The notes under the pieces are model-generated. The model saw only the letters and a list, made by a program, of their open reading frames with translations. It searched no databases and was not told the DNA's origin. Position numbers and translations under genes: made by a program. A DNA stretch of 64,000 nucleotides from Bacillota bacterium (GTDB taxonomy: Bacteria > Bacillota > Clostridia > Christensenellales > Pumilibacteraceae), in contig WRAF01000002.1 of assembly GCA_009780325.1 (NCBI GenBank), positions 1-64,000 on the forward strand, in the 5' to 3' direction. Below are positions 43,822 to 53,111 of the stretch, piece after piece (positions within the stretch are counted from its first letter, which is position 1; the number at the start of each line of letters is the position of its first letter).

Positions 43822-43854
43822 TTGACTAGACGACGACGACGACGACGATATAAT
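43822..43854 (+). promoter_or_regulatory. Promoter with GAC-repeat spacer, candidate phase-variable
   Basis: TTGACT at 43822-43827, then AGACGAC... with six GAC units plus GA (43829-43848), then a perfect TATAAT at 43849-43854. The spacer is 21 nt; one triplet fewer gives 18. Layout as at 9171-9202. Confidence 0.6.
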
Positions 43855-43916
43855 TGTACTGTATGGTTATCTTTGAAAAATTGTGGATAACTTTATATAA
43901 AGGAGAGAAAACTTTT

Positions 43917-44615
43917 ATGAAAAGAGTTTTGAAAATGTTGATAGCTTTATGCTTGCTTGTAGTGATGGTCATTCCTTTTGCTGCATGCAATGACGATGGC
44001 GGTGAGGGCGGGGGCGATATAGTCTTGCCTGATGGTGCGCCGGGCTTTATTGCGGACATGCCGACTGACCCTGATGTTGTTTTGGATTTGGCAACAGAAG
44101 AGGGGTTTATTGATGAGGGGACAACTGAGATTGGCGGGATTAGATTGCAGCTTTTTGTTAGGTATGAAATAAAAGTTGATGGGCAGTGGGTGGTAGTTAG
44201 TGAAGATAGCAATGAAAATTTTGAGCCGACAGAAGATGATATGTTTAGATGGTCTGTCATGCTTGTTTGGTTTATTGAAGATGGGGTGGATAGAAGTGCG
44301 GATGTTAGTGAGGATTTTGTTGATTATTGGTATGAATGGACTTGGTGTGATGAAACTGAAGAGGAGATTGAAGTTCAAATAAGAGATGAATGGACATGGG
44401 TATTTAATTTTTATCAAGAGATTCAATATGAGGTGGGAGTAGATTTATCTATTAATCCGCCGACTATTGATTTAGACGATGTTGAAAACGATTTATTGTA
44501 TGTGGGTGTGACAATAGGTATGGATTATCTTGAGTATGTGATAGTTGATAATGATAGGACGGGTGTGATTTTGTTTGTGATAACAGGTACATTTAGGCAG
44601 ATGTGGATGATATGA
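43917..44615 (+). CDS. Acidic lipoprotein behind a GAC-repeat promoter
   Basis: About 232 residues. The signal ends VIPFAAC (Cys near 23), followed by Asn/Asp/Gly-rich spacer residues. The mature part is strongly acidic and Trp-rich (WSVMLVWFIEDGVD, DYWYEWTWCDETEE) and beta-like, without a recognised family. The start at 43917 has AAAGGAGAG 11 nt upstream; the frame is open to 43854 but that lies in the promoter. The triplet-repeat spacer suggests switchable expression, as for a surface-exposed product. It is inserted, with the zinc-ribbon gene, between purK and purM. Confidence 0.7.
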   Translation: MKRVLKMLIALCLLVVMVIPFAACNDDGGEGGGDIVLPDGAPGFIADMPTDPDVVLDLATEEGFIDEGTTEIGGIRLQLFVRYEIKVDGQWVVVSEDSNENFEPTEDDMFRWSVMLVWFIEDGVDRSADVSEDFVDYWYEWTWCDETEEEIEVQIRDEWTWVFNFYQEIQYEVGVDLSINPPTIDLDDVENDLLYVGVTIGMDYLEYVIVDNDRTGVILFVITGTFRQMWMI

Positions 44616-44641
44616 TAAGAGCTGTTAAGTTTTAGACTTTA

Positions 44642-44675
44642 AAAAGCGATGCAATATTTTTGTTTCGCTTTTTTT
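44642..44675 (+). terminator. Terminator between the lipoprotein gene and purM
   Basis: AAAAGCGA at 44642 pairs with TCGCTTTT at 44665, followed by a long T run. Confidence 0.75.
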
Positions 44676-44746
44676 TGTTTATGTATGAATTTAATTGCAT
44701 GATGATTGTATGTGTGTTATAATTATTGCAATAGGAGATTTTGTAT

Positions 44747-45817
44747 ATGAGTAATAAAGCTACTAAAAAAACAATCGATTATAAAGACGCTGGGGTAGAT
44801 GTTGAAAGCGGCTATGAGGTAGTTGAAAAAATAAAGGCTCATACAAAAAAGACATTTGACAAAAATGTTTTGTTTGGACTGGGCAGCTTTGGCGGGTTTT
44901 ATTCTATAGCGGATGCAAAAAACATGGAGCATCCTGTCTTAGTTTCTGGTACGGATGGGGTGGGGACTAAATTAAAATACGCATTTAATTTAGATAAGCA
45001 TGACACAATCGGCATTGATTGTGTGGCAATGTGCGTAAACGATGTGGTTTGTCAAGGGGCAAAGCCTTTGTTTTTTCTGGATTATTATGCTAGCGGCAAA
45101 ATCAATCCAGAAAAAGTAGAGCAAGTTGTGGCAGGAATGGCTAAGGGGTGTATTGATGCAGGCTGCGCATTAATAGGCGGAGAGACTGCCGAAATGCCTG
45201 GCATGTATAAAGACGGAGAGTATGATTTGGCTGGATTTAGCGTAGGAATTGTGGACAAGAAAAAAATAATTAACGGACAGAATATTAAAGAAGGTGATGT
45301 CTTAATTGGTTTAGCGTCAAGCGGATTGCATTCAAACGGATATTCATTGGTTAGGAAACTATTGGGCGAAGATGAAAAAACTCTTGCCAAACATGATGAT
45401 TATCTAAGGTGTGACACAAAAGAATTAATAATGACTCCTACCAGAATTTATGTTGATACGATTTTAGAATTAATAAGACATTTCGATATTAAGGGAATCG
45501 CTCATATAACAGGCGGCGGCTTTATTGAAAATATTCCCAGAATTTTCCCTAAAGGACTGGGTGCACAAATTGATTTGACATCTTATCCTGTTCCTAAACT
45601 ATTTAGGCTATTGCAAAACTTGAGCGGACTTGATGATGAAAAGATGTATAATACATTTAATATGGGGATAGGGATGGTATTGTGTGTTGATTATAAAATT
45701 GCAGACAAAGTGATAGAAAGGGCAGAAAAGCTTGGAGAGAGTGCATACAAAATTGGTGAGGTAATCAAGGGTGAAGGTGTAAAATTGGGCAAGTGTAGTT
45801 TAAGGATGTGCAATTAA
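44747..45817 (+). CDS. purM: Phosphoribosylformylglycinamidine cyclo-ligase (AIR synthetase)
   Basis: Closes the imidazole ring to give AIR. About 356 residues: [59 protein letters not shown] and [14 protein letters not shown] are the PurM signatures. The start at 44747 has GGAG 9 nt upstream; TATAAT at 44717 gives the promoter of the purM-N-H-D-L run. The stop and the purN start are directly adjacent (TAA ATG). Confidence 0.96.
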   Translation: MSNKATKKTIDYKDAGVDVESGYEVVEKIKAHTKKTFDKNVLFGLGSFGGFYSIADAKNMEHPVLVSGTDGVGTKLKYAFNLDKHDTIGIDCVAMCVNDVVCQGAKPLFFLDYYASGKINPEKVEQVVAGMAKGCIDAGCALIGGETAEMPGMYKDGEYDLAGFSVGIVDKKKIINGQNIKEGDVLIGLASSGLHSNGYSLVRKLLGEDEKTLAKHDDYLRCDTKELIMTPTRIYVDTILELIRHFDIKGIAHITGGGFIENIPRIFPKGLGAQIDLTSYPVPKLFRLLQNLSGLDDEKMYNTFNMGIGMVLCVDYKIADKVIERAEKLGESAYKIGEVIKGEGVKLGKCSLRMCN

Positions 45818-46378
45818 ATGAAACGATTAATGATTTTAATAAGCGGCGGCGGGTCAAATATGCAAGCGGTGATTGATGCTTGTGAAAGTGCAAAATTAAA
45901 TGCAGAGGTAGTGGCTGTTGTGTCTTCTAATGCAAATGCTTTGGGGATTGAAAGGGCGGCAAAAAAAGGGGTGGATACATATGTTTTTATTAATAAAGAG
46001 GATAGAGACAGGAAAATTTTAGCCATTGCAAAAGAAAAAAATGTGGATTATATTGTGTTGGCTGGATATTTGGGAATTATTACACCATTACTTATTGATG
46101 CTTACAAAAACAAAATAATCAATATTCATCCTAGCTTATTGCCTAAACATGGCGGAAAAGGGATGTATGGGATTAAGGTGCACGAGAGTGTGATAAATAG
46201 CGGGGATAGTATAAGCGGTGCGACAGTTCATTTTGTAAATGAGGGGATAGATGAAGGGAGTATCATTTTGCAAAGAGAAACGGATGTTTTAGATGGAGAT
46301 AGTTTAGAAGATTTACAAAAAAGAGTGCTTGAAATAGAGCATGAGTTGTTAATTGAGGCGCTGCAAAAAATTTTATAA
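45818..46378 (+). CDS. purN: Phosphoribosylglycinamide formyltransferase (GAR transformylase)
   Basis: Transfers a formyl group from 10-formyl-THF to GAR. 186 residues with ILISGGGSNMQAVIDAC, VLAGYLGIITPLLID and the catalytic INIHPSLLPKHGGKGMYG, then SGATVHFVNEGIDEGSII. The Asn-His-Asp catalytic set is present (N in INIHPS, its H, and the D of EGIDEG). It begins directly at the purM stop, so translation is likely coupled. Confidence 0.95.
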   Translation: MKRLMILISGGGSNMQAVIDACESAKLNAEVVAVVSSNANALGIERAAKKGVDTYVFINKEDRDRKILAIAKEKNVDYIVLAGYLGIITPLLIDAYKNKIINIHPSLLPKHGGKGMYGIKVHESVINSGDSISGATVHFVNEGIDEGSIILQRETDVLDGDSLEDLQKRVLEIEHELLIEALQKIL

Positions 46379-46418
46379 GGTGAATGACAAAAGAAATAAA
46401 AACAGGGGGGCTATGAGT

Positions 46419-47972
46419 ATGAAAAAAAGGGCTTTATTAAGCGTATCTGATAAAACAGGTATAGTAGAATTTGCTAAAAAATTGGTTGGATTAGGCTATG
46501 AAATAATTTCAACGGGAGGGACGGCTGAGGCTTTAAAAAAAGCTAATATAGCTGTTGTTAAAGTGAGTGATGTCACTGGTTTTGATGAGATTTTGGATGG
46601 GAGGGTAAAAACTCTGCATCCAAAGATTCATGCTGGGCTATTGGCAAGGCGAGAATTAAAAGAACATATGGATTGTTTGAATAAATTAAATATTGCGCCG
46701 ATTGATTTGGTTGCTATCAATTTATATCCCTTTAAACAAACGATTGAATCAGGTGCTGACTTTGAAACAGCAGTTGAAAATATTGATATTGGTGGACCTG
46801 CTATGCTTAGAAGTGCAGCCAAAAATTATAAATCTGTATTATCGATTTGCGATCCAAATGATTATGAAAAAGCAGTAAATGCGCTGCAAACTAGTGTAAG
46901 TGATGAATTTAGGTTAAGATTGATGCAAAAAGTTTATTCGCATACGGGGTTATATGATATTGCGATTTCTGTTTATTTGAATAAGCAGCTTGGGTTTGTT
47001 GCTCCTGAATCAAAAAATGGGATATTGCCTTTTGGGTTTAGACCTAGTTTTGAAAGAGATTTATTTTTAAGATATGGTGAAAATCCTCATCAGCAAGCGG
47101 CATTTTATGTTGAAAAGGGAGCAGAAGATAGTTTTTCTAATTTTGAGCAGCTGCATGGAAAAGGTTTGTCATTTTTAAATATATATGATGCATATGCAGC
47201 AGTGAGTGTAGTCAGAGAATTTAGTGAGCCGGCAGTTTGCATAATTAAGCATGCTACTCCGTGCGGGGTTGCGATTGATAATGATATAACTGCTGCATAT
47301 AAAAAGGCGCTTGGGTGTGATAGCGTGTCAGCATTTGGCGGGATAGCGGCACTAAATAGAAAGGTTGTTAAAAACTGTGCAATAGAGCTGAGCAAAACAT
47401 TTTTAGAAGTGGTGATAGCTTTGGATTTTGATGATGATGCTTTGAGTATTTTAAAAGAAAAACCTAATTTAAGAATTGTTAAATTGCCTGCGATTATTAA
47501 TAAAGAACAAAATTATCTTGATTTTAAAAGGGTAGAGGGAGGATTGCTGGTTCAGCAAAATGATAACAAACTAGTGTTTGACAAGGATAATTTAGTTTGT
47601 CCGACAAAGAAAAAACCTAGTGAAGAAGAGTTGAAAGAATTAGAGTTTGCTATGAAAGTGGTTAAGCATGTAAAAAGTAATGCTATCGTGATTGCAAAAA
47701 ATAATATGGCGATAGGAATTTGCGGAGGGCAGACATCTAGGATTGCTTCTGTTAAAATGGCAATAGAAAGGGCTGGTGAGAGTATAAAAGGAGCTGTTGT
47801 TGCATCTGATGCATTTTTTCCATTTTCAGACTGTGTGTCTATGTTGATTGATGCAGGAGTTAAAGCCATTGTGCAGCCAGGCGGGTCAGTTAGAGATGAG
47901 GATAGTATTAAAGTTTGCGATGAGAAAGGGATAGGCATGGTTTTAACGGGTTCAAGACATTTTAGGCACTAA
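46419..47972 (+). CDS. purH: Bifunctional AICAR transformylase / IMP cyclohydrolase
   Basis: Last two steps to IMP. 517 residues: the N-terminal cyclohydrolase domain (RALLSVSDKTGIVEFAK, STGGTAEAL, GRVKTLHPKIHAG, ENIDIGGPAMLRSAAKN) and the C-terminal transformylase domain (LRYGENPHQQAAFY, IIKHATPCGVA, DSVSAFGGIAALN, GGQTSRIASVKMA, DAFFPFSD). The start at 46419 has GGGGGG 8 nt upstream; the longer frame from 46353 would overlap purN. Two AAACTAGTG motifs lie inside (46888 in Gln-Thr-Ser, 47568 in Lys-Leu-Val context). Confidence 0.96.
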   Translation: MKKRALLSVSDKTGIVEFAKKLVGLGYEIISTGGTAEALKKANIAVVKVSDVTGFDEILDGRVKTLHPKIHAGLLARRELKEHMDCLNKLNIAPIDLVAINLYPFKQTIESGADFETAVENIDIGGPAMLRSAAKNYKSVLSICDPNDYEKAVNALQTSVSDEFRLRLMQKVYSHTGLYDIAISVYLNKQLGFVAPESKNGILPFGFRPSFERDLFLRYGENPHQQAAFYVEKGAEDSFSNFEQLHGKGLSFLNIYDAYAAVSVVREFSEPAVCIIKHATPCGVAIDNDITAAYKKALGCDSVSAFGGIAALNRKVVKNCAIELSKTFLEVVIALDFDDDALSILKEKPNLRIVKLPAIINKEQNYLDFKRVEGGLLVQQNDNKLVFDKDNLVCPTKKKPSEEELKELEFAMKVVKHVKSNAIVIAKNNMAIGICGGQTSRIASVKMAIERAGESIKGAVVASDAFFPFSDCVSMLIDAGVKAIVQPGGSVRDEDSIKVCDEKGIGMVLTGSRHFRH

Positions 47973-47986
47973 GGAGAGTTTATCAA

Positions 47987-49276
47987 ATGAATAAGAAAAA
48001 TATATTAGTGGTGGGTAGCGGCGGTCGTGAGCATGCTATTATCCATACATTGAAAAAAAGTGATAAAGTGGGTAAAATTTATGCTTGTCCAGGCAATGCT
48101 GGGATTAGTGAATTAGCAGAATGTATAAATATTTTGGCTACTGATATTAATGGAATTGTTGAGTTTGTCAAAAATCACCCTGATATTTATATGACAGTGA
48201 TAGGTCCTGATGACAGTTTAGCATTAGGATTAACAGATTTGTTATTATCAAAAACACATTGCAAAAGAGTATTTGGACCTAGCCAGGCGGCGGCGATAAT
48301 AGAGTCAAGCAAGGCTTTTTCAAAAGATTTCATGAAAAAATATAATATTCCTACAGCGGCTTATGAGATTTTTTCTGACTATGAAAAAGCAAAGAAATAT
48401 CTGGCAAACATTAGTTTTCCTACAGTTATTAAAGCGGATGGATTGGCATTAGGCAAGGGAGTTTTTATTTGTGAGGATTTTTATCAAGCTGAGAGCGCCT
48501 TAAAAGAAATTATGCAGGATAAAAAATTTGGGGCGGCTGGTGCTAGAGTAGTGATTGAGGAGTATTTAAAAGGTTTTGAATTGACTGTTTTGTCTTTTAC
48601 TGATGGTGAATCTTTAATTCCTATGGTCACAAGCAGGGACTATAAGCGAGCGTATGATGGGGATAAAGGACTAAATACTGGCGGAATGGGGTGTTTTTCT
48701 CCGCATCCGCTATTTAACGATGGGTTAATGAAAGAGGCGTTAGACGAGGTGTTTATGCCTACGATTAGGGGCATGAAAAAAGAAGGGAGGCTTTTTCAAG
48801 GATGTTTATATTTTACGTTGATGGTTGATGTTCAAAAAAAGGGCAGGGCAAAGTTTAACATAATTGAATATAATGCTAGATTTGGTGACCCTGAAACTCA
48901 AGTTGTGCTTCCTAGATTAAAGACCGATTTATTTGAAATTTTTGAGGCTATAGTTGACGGGGAATTACATAAAATGGAGATTGAGTGGGATAATGAGTGC
49001 AGTGTGTGCGTGATAGCGGCATCAAATGGCTATCCGTTAGATTATGAAAAAGGAAAAGAAATCGGCATTGGAGAACTAAATAAAGACACACTTTTATTTG
49101 AAGCGGGTACAAAGTTTGCTTTGAGCGGCAAAAAAGTGACAAACGGCGGCAGGGTGCTAGGTGTTGTGTGTAAGGGAGTTGATATTGGTGAGGCTAGAGA
49201 CAAGGCATATCAAGAGATTAAAAAGATTGAATTTGAAGGGATATTTTATAGACAAGATATAGCAAAAGATTTTTAA
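47987..49276 (+). CDS. purD: Phosphoribosylamine--glycine ligase (GAR synthetase)
   Basis: ATP-grasp enzyme joining phosphoribosylamine and glycine. 429 residues: VVGSGGREHAIIHTLKKS start, YACPGNAGI, VIGPDDSLALGL, VIKADGLALGKGVFI, MVTSRDYKRAYDGDKGLNTG and YNARFGDPETQVVLPRL. The length is normal. The gap to purH is 14 nt with AAGGAG, so it is in the same operon. Confidence 0.96.
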   Translation: MNKKNILVVGSGGREHAIIHTLKKSDKVGKIYACPGNAGISELAECINILATDINGIVEFVKNHPDIYMTVIGPDDSLALGLTDLLLSKTHCKRVFGPSQAAAIIESSKAFSKDFMKKYNIPTAAYEIFSDYEKAKKYLANISFPTVIKADGLALGKGVFICEDFYQAESALKEIMQDKKFGAAGARVVIEEYLKGFELTVLSFTDGESLIPMVTSRDYKRAYDGDKGLNTGGMGCFSPHPLFNDGLMKEALDEVFMPTIRGMKKEGRLFQGCLYFTLMVDVQKKGRAKFNIIEYNARFGDPETQVVLPRLKTDLFEIFEAIVDGELHKMEIEWDNECSVCVIAASNGYPLDYEKGKEIGIGELNKDTLLFEAGTKFALSGKKVTNGGRVLGVVCKGVDIGEARDKAYQEIKKIEFEGIFYRQDIAKDF

Positions 49277-49293
49277 AAATAGGAGCAAAGCAT

Positions 49294-52200
49294 ATGATAC
49301 ATAGGATTTATGTAGAAAAAAAGGCAGGTTTTGATGTAGCGGCTAAAAAGATTGCTGCAGATATTAAGGCTGTTTTGGGTATAGAAAATAATGTACGATT
49401 ATTAATTAGATACGATATGCAAGGAGCAAAGGCTGATTTTGAAAAGGCGGTCAGTGTTGTTTTTTCTGAACCTCCGGTGGATGAAGTTTATTTTGAGCTG
49501 CCAAATAATTATGCGCATTGCTTAGCAGTAGAGCTATTGCCTGGTCAATATGACCAGCGTGCAGATAGTGCGGCTATTTGCGTGCAGATGTTATGTCTAA
49601 ATGAAAAGCCGCTGATTAAATGTGCAGTTTTATACTTATTTGAAAAATCTATGACAGATACAGAGTATAACAAAATAAAAAAATTCCTTATTAATCCTGT
49701 TGAGTCAAAAGAGGCTGATTTAGATGTGCTTAAAAAGCTAGAAGAAAAAATCGCCTTGCCGTCAAAAGAGAAAAAGGTGGATGGCTTTATAAAAATGTCA
49801 CTTGAACAGTTGGCGGATTATCATAAAGTGCAGAGTTTTGGTTTTACATTTGCGGACATAAAGCATATACAAAATTACTTTATCAAAAAAAATCGGGATC
49901 CATATTTTGTAGAGTTGAAGGTGCTTGATATCTATTGGTCGGATCATTGCAGGCATACTACTTTTAATACTGAATTAACCAGCATAAAAATCAACTCAAA
50001 AAACCCTCATATTCAAAAGGCTTATGATTTATATAATGACTTGTATGCTAAGCATAAAAAAGACGGCAAATATAAATCTCTTATGAGCATGGCTACTATT
50101 GCTGCTAAAGAATTAGATGATAGAGGGCTGCTTCCTCATTTAGATAAGTCAAAAGAGATAAATGCTTGCTCAATCAAAATTGATGCAAAAATGCGTGATA
50201 ATCATAATGATGGTGCAGAGTTTAATGAAAAATGGACGGTTATGTTTAAAAATGAAACACATAATCATCCTACTGAAATAGAGCCCTTTGGCGGAGCGGC
50301 AACTTGTGTGGGGGGGGCTATTCGCGACCCGCTTAGCGGCAGAGTTTATGTGTATCAATCTATGCGTATAAGTGGTGCAGCAGATATAAATCAGGATTAT
50401 AAAGATACTATAAAAGGCAAACTTCCGCAGCGAGTGATTTCTAAAACAGCGGCAAGCGGTTTTTCTTCTTATGGAAATCAAATTGGATTAGCAACCGGGT
50501 TGGTTAAAGAAGTTTTTCATCCAGGGTATGCAGCAAAGAGAATGGAGGTGGGTTTTGTTGTTGGAGCGGCTAAGAGTGAAAATATTATTAGAGAAGAACC
50601 ATTAAAAGGCGATGTAATATTGTTAATTGGCGGGGCAACGGGGCGTGATGGAGTAGGCGGTGCAGTAGGAAGCAGCAAATCACATGATCAAGATAGTGTT
50701 GCAAAAGCTGGGGCAGAGGTGCAAAAAGGCAATGCGATTACTGAAAGAAAGCTGCAAAGGCTGTTTAGAAATAGCTCATTTTCAAAATTGATAAAACGGT
50801 GCAATGATTTTGGGGCAGGAGGTGTGTCTGTTGCTGTGGGTGAAATTGCTGAAAGTATTGATATTGACTTGGATATGGTGCCAGTTAAGCAGACGGGATT
50901 ATCTGGATTAGAGCTTGCTATATCAGAATCTCAAGAGCGTATGGCTGTAGTTGTGGATGCAAAAAATGAAAAAAAGATAAAAGATCTATGCGGGCAAGAG
51001 AATGTTGAGGTAGCAAAGATTGCTGTTGTGACGGATTCTAATAAAATGCGCATGAAGTTTAACGGTGAGTATATAGTTGATTTAGACAGAGATTTTATTG
51101 ATACTAATGGAGTTAGGGGTAGTATGGATGTGGAGATTGTAGATATAGAGCATAGTTCGCAGTATAGAATGCATAATGAATGCAAATATTTAGATAGAAT
51201 TAAAAAAATATTATCTTCAAACTCAATAGCCTCACAAAAGGGTATGGTTGAGATGTTTGATTCTACTATTGGGGCTGGGTCAGTGCTTATGCCGTTTGGC
51301 GGAAAAAGTCAAATTATTCCATCTCTTGTTATGGCGGCAAAATTACCTGTTTTGGATGAAAATATCACAACAGATACTGTCACGATTTCTAGCTTTGGCT
51401 TTGACCCGTTTTTGTCTGAAATGTCACCTTTTTTAGGCGGAGTGTATGCTGTGCTTTTGTCTGTCATAAAGATAGCAATAGCCGGGGCAGATTATGATAG
51501 TATATATTTATCACTGCAAGAGTATTTTGAAAAATTAGGAGTTGACCCAATCAAGTGGGGCAAACCTACGGCGGCACTTTTGGGGGCGTTGACTGCACAA
51601 GTCAATTTAAAAAAAGCGGCGATAGGCGGCAAAGATAGCATGAGTGGATCCTTTGAAAATTTGCATGTTCCGCCTACATTAATTAGCTTTGCGTTAGGGA
51701 TTGGAGATGTGAAAAGGATTACTAATAATGTGGCTGAAAGGGCTGGAATAAATGTTTTAAGGTATCATATACCTAAAGATAAAGATGGCATGCCAGATTT
51801 TGAGGCGGTAGAAAAATTTTTAAGATACTTTGATAAAATTAGAGACAAACTAGTGTTTGCTACAGTTTCTGAAGAGGGCGGGACAGCAATTGCTATGATA
51901 AAATCTTTAATGGGGAATGATATTGGTTTTGAATTTTTTTGTATGCATGATGAGCTGTTTGAAAATGATTTAGGGGATATAATTTTTGGTGTGAAAGAAC
52001 CAATAGATTCAACCAATGAATTTAAGCTTGAGTATTTGGGGATAACTAAGGATGAAGCTAAAATTGTTTTGGAAAAAAATAATGAGATTTTGTTGGCTGA
52101 ATTAAAAAATTCATATACAGCTACATTTGAAAATGTTTTTCCTACAATGGCTGCTTCTATTGGTGAGGCAAAAAAAACAAATTATCATGACGGGCAGCTG

Positions 52201-53022
52201 GTTACTAGAAAAACTAAGATTGCAAAACCAAGAGTTTTTATTCCTGTGTTTCCTGGGACTAATTGTGAGATTGATACTGCAAGAGCGTTTGAAAAGGCAG
52301 GTGCAGTAGCTGATATATTTGTCATCAAAAACTTGTCGGCAAATGACATGATAAAATCTGTTGATGAAATAATAAAACGCATAAGTCAGGCAAATATTAT
52401 TGCTATTCCTGGAGGATTTTCAGGTGCTGACGAGCCTGACGGCAGCGGAAAATTTATTGCCTCAACTTTCTCTAATCCTTATATAAAAGATGCGATTGAA
52501 AACTTGCTGTATGTTAAAGACGGACTTATGTTAGGAATCTGCAATGGATTTCAAGCTCTGATTAAATTAGGATTACTGCCTTATGGAAAAATCTTACCGC
52601 TGCAAAATGATAGTCCTACGCTTACTTTTAACAATATAGGGCGGCATGTATCAGGGATTAGCCAAATTAGAATTGCAAGCAATTTATCACCTTGGTTATC
52701 TTCGGTAAAAGTGGGAGAAGTTTACTCTCAAGCAATTTCACACGGAGAAGGAAGATTTTTTGCAAATGAGGCACATATAAAAAGATTGGTCAATGCTGGG
52801 CAAGTTGCTACTCAATATGTAAACAATGCGGGACAAGTGACAATGCTGTCACCATTTAATCCAAACGGCTCGGTATATGCTATAGAAGGTATAACAAGTC
52901 CGTGCGGAAGGGTGCTGGGCAAGATGGGGCACAGTGAGAGGATTTGCAGCGGGTTATATCAAAATGTGGATGGCAATTATGATATGAAATTGTTTTTGTC
53001 AGGTGTTAAATATTATGATTAA
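49294..53022 (+). CDS. purL: Phosphoribosylformylglycinamidine synthase, single chain with glutaminase
   Basis: Large FGAM synthase of 1242 residues: an N-terminal PurS-like part, two ATP-binding halves (SDHCRHTTFNTEL, ETHNHPTEIEPFGGAAT, FGAGGVSVAVGEI, GGKDSMSGSF) and a C-terminal class I glutaminase (PGTNCEIDTARAF, MLGICNGFQALIKLG with the Cys nucleophile, ISHGEGRFF). This is the fused form seen in many Clostridia in place of separate PurS, PurQ and PurL. An AAACTAGTG motif is at 51847. It ends the purine run; no terminator is evident before the next promoter at 53039. Confidence 0.95.
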   Translation: MIHRIYVEKKAGFDVAAKKIAADIKAVLGIENNVRLLIRYDMQGAKADFEKAVSVVFSEPPVDEVYFELPNNYAHCLAVELLPGQYDQRADSAAICVQMLCLNEKPLIKCAVLYLFEKSMTDTEYNKIKKFLINPVESKEADLDVLKKLEEKIALPSKEKKVDGFIKMSLEQLADYHKVQSFGFTFADIKHIQNYFIKKNRDPYFVELKVLDIYWSDHCRHTTFNTELTSIKINSKNPHIQKAYDLYNDLYAKHKKDGKYKSLMSMATIAAKELDDRGLLPHLDKSKEINACSIKIDAKMRDNHNDGAEFNEKWTVMFKNETHNHPTEIEPFGGAATCVGGAIRDPLSGRVYVYQSMRISGAADINQDYKDTIKGKLPQRVISKTAASGFSSYGNQIGLATGLVKEVFHPGYAAKRMEVGFVVGAAKSENIIREEPLKGDVILLIGGATGRDGVGGAVGSSKSHDQDSVAKAGAEVQKGNAITERKLQRLFRNSSFSKLIKRCNDFGAGGVSVAVGEIAESIDIDLDMVPVKQTGLSGLELAISESQERMAVVVDAKNEKKIKDLCGQENVEVAKIAVVTDSNKMRMKFNGEYIVDLDRDFIDTNGVRGSMDVEIVDIEHSSQYRMHNECKYLDRIKKILSSNSIASQKGMVEMFDSTIGAGSVLMPFGGKSQIIPSLVMAAKLPVLDENITTDTVTISSFGFDPFLSEMSPFLGGVYAVLLSVIKIAIAGADYDSIYLSLQEYFEKLGVDPIKWGKPTAALLGALTAQVNLKKAAIGGKDSMSGSFENLHVPPTLISFALGIGDVKRITNNVAERAGINVLRYHIPKDKDGMPDFEAVEKFLRYFDKIRDKLVFATVSEEGGTAIAMIKSLMGNDIGFEFFCMHDELFENDLGDIIFGVKEPIDSTNEFKLEYLGITKDEAKIVLEKNNEILLAELKNSYTATFENVFPTMAASIGEAKKTNYHDGQLVTRKTKIAKPRVFIPVFPGTNCEIDTARAFEKAGAVADIFVIKNLSANDMIKSVDEIIKRISQANIIAIPGGFSGADEPDGSGKFIASTFSNPYIKDAIENLLYVKDGLMLGICNGFQALIKLGLLPYGKILPLQNDSPTLTFNNIGRHVSGISQIRIASNLSPWLSSVKVGEVYSQAISHGEGRFFANEAHIKRLVNAGQVATQYVNNAGQVTMLSPFNPNGSVYAIEGITSPCGRVLGKMGHSERICSGLYQNVDGNYDMKLFLSGVKYYD

Positions 53023-53038
53023 TATCCCTTAAAAATAG

Positions 53039-53067
53039 TTGACACTGTTATAAATATGTGGTATTCT
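53039..53067 (+). promoter_or_regulatory. Promoter downstream of purL
   Basis: TTGACA at 53039-53044, a 17-nt spacer and TATTCT at 53062-53067, upstream of the membrane protein gene at 53112. Confidence 0.55.
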
Positions 53068-53111
53068 GTTTGTTATATAATAAACCTAAATTGATTTATT
53101 AGGGAGTCATT

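Noticed and set aside
43854..43916. Upstream start of the acidic lipoprotein
   Set aside because: The extra codons overlap the -10 box and spoil the signal peptide; the ATG at 43917 has the ribosome binding site.
43826..44260. Minus-strand ORF of 144 codons ending in a Val run
   Set aside because: Antisense shadow of the lipoprotein gene at 43917; the Val run is the reversed GAC repeat.
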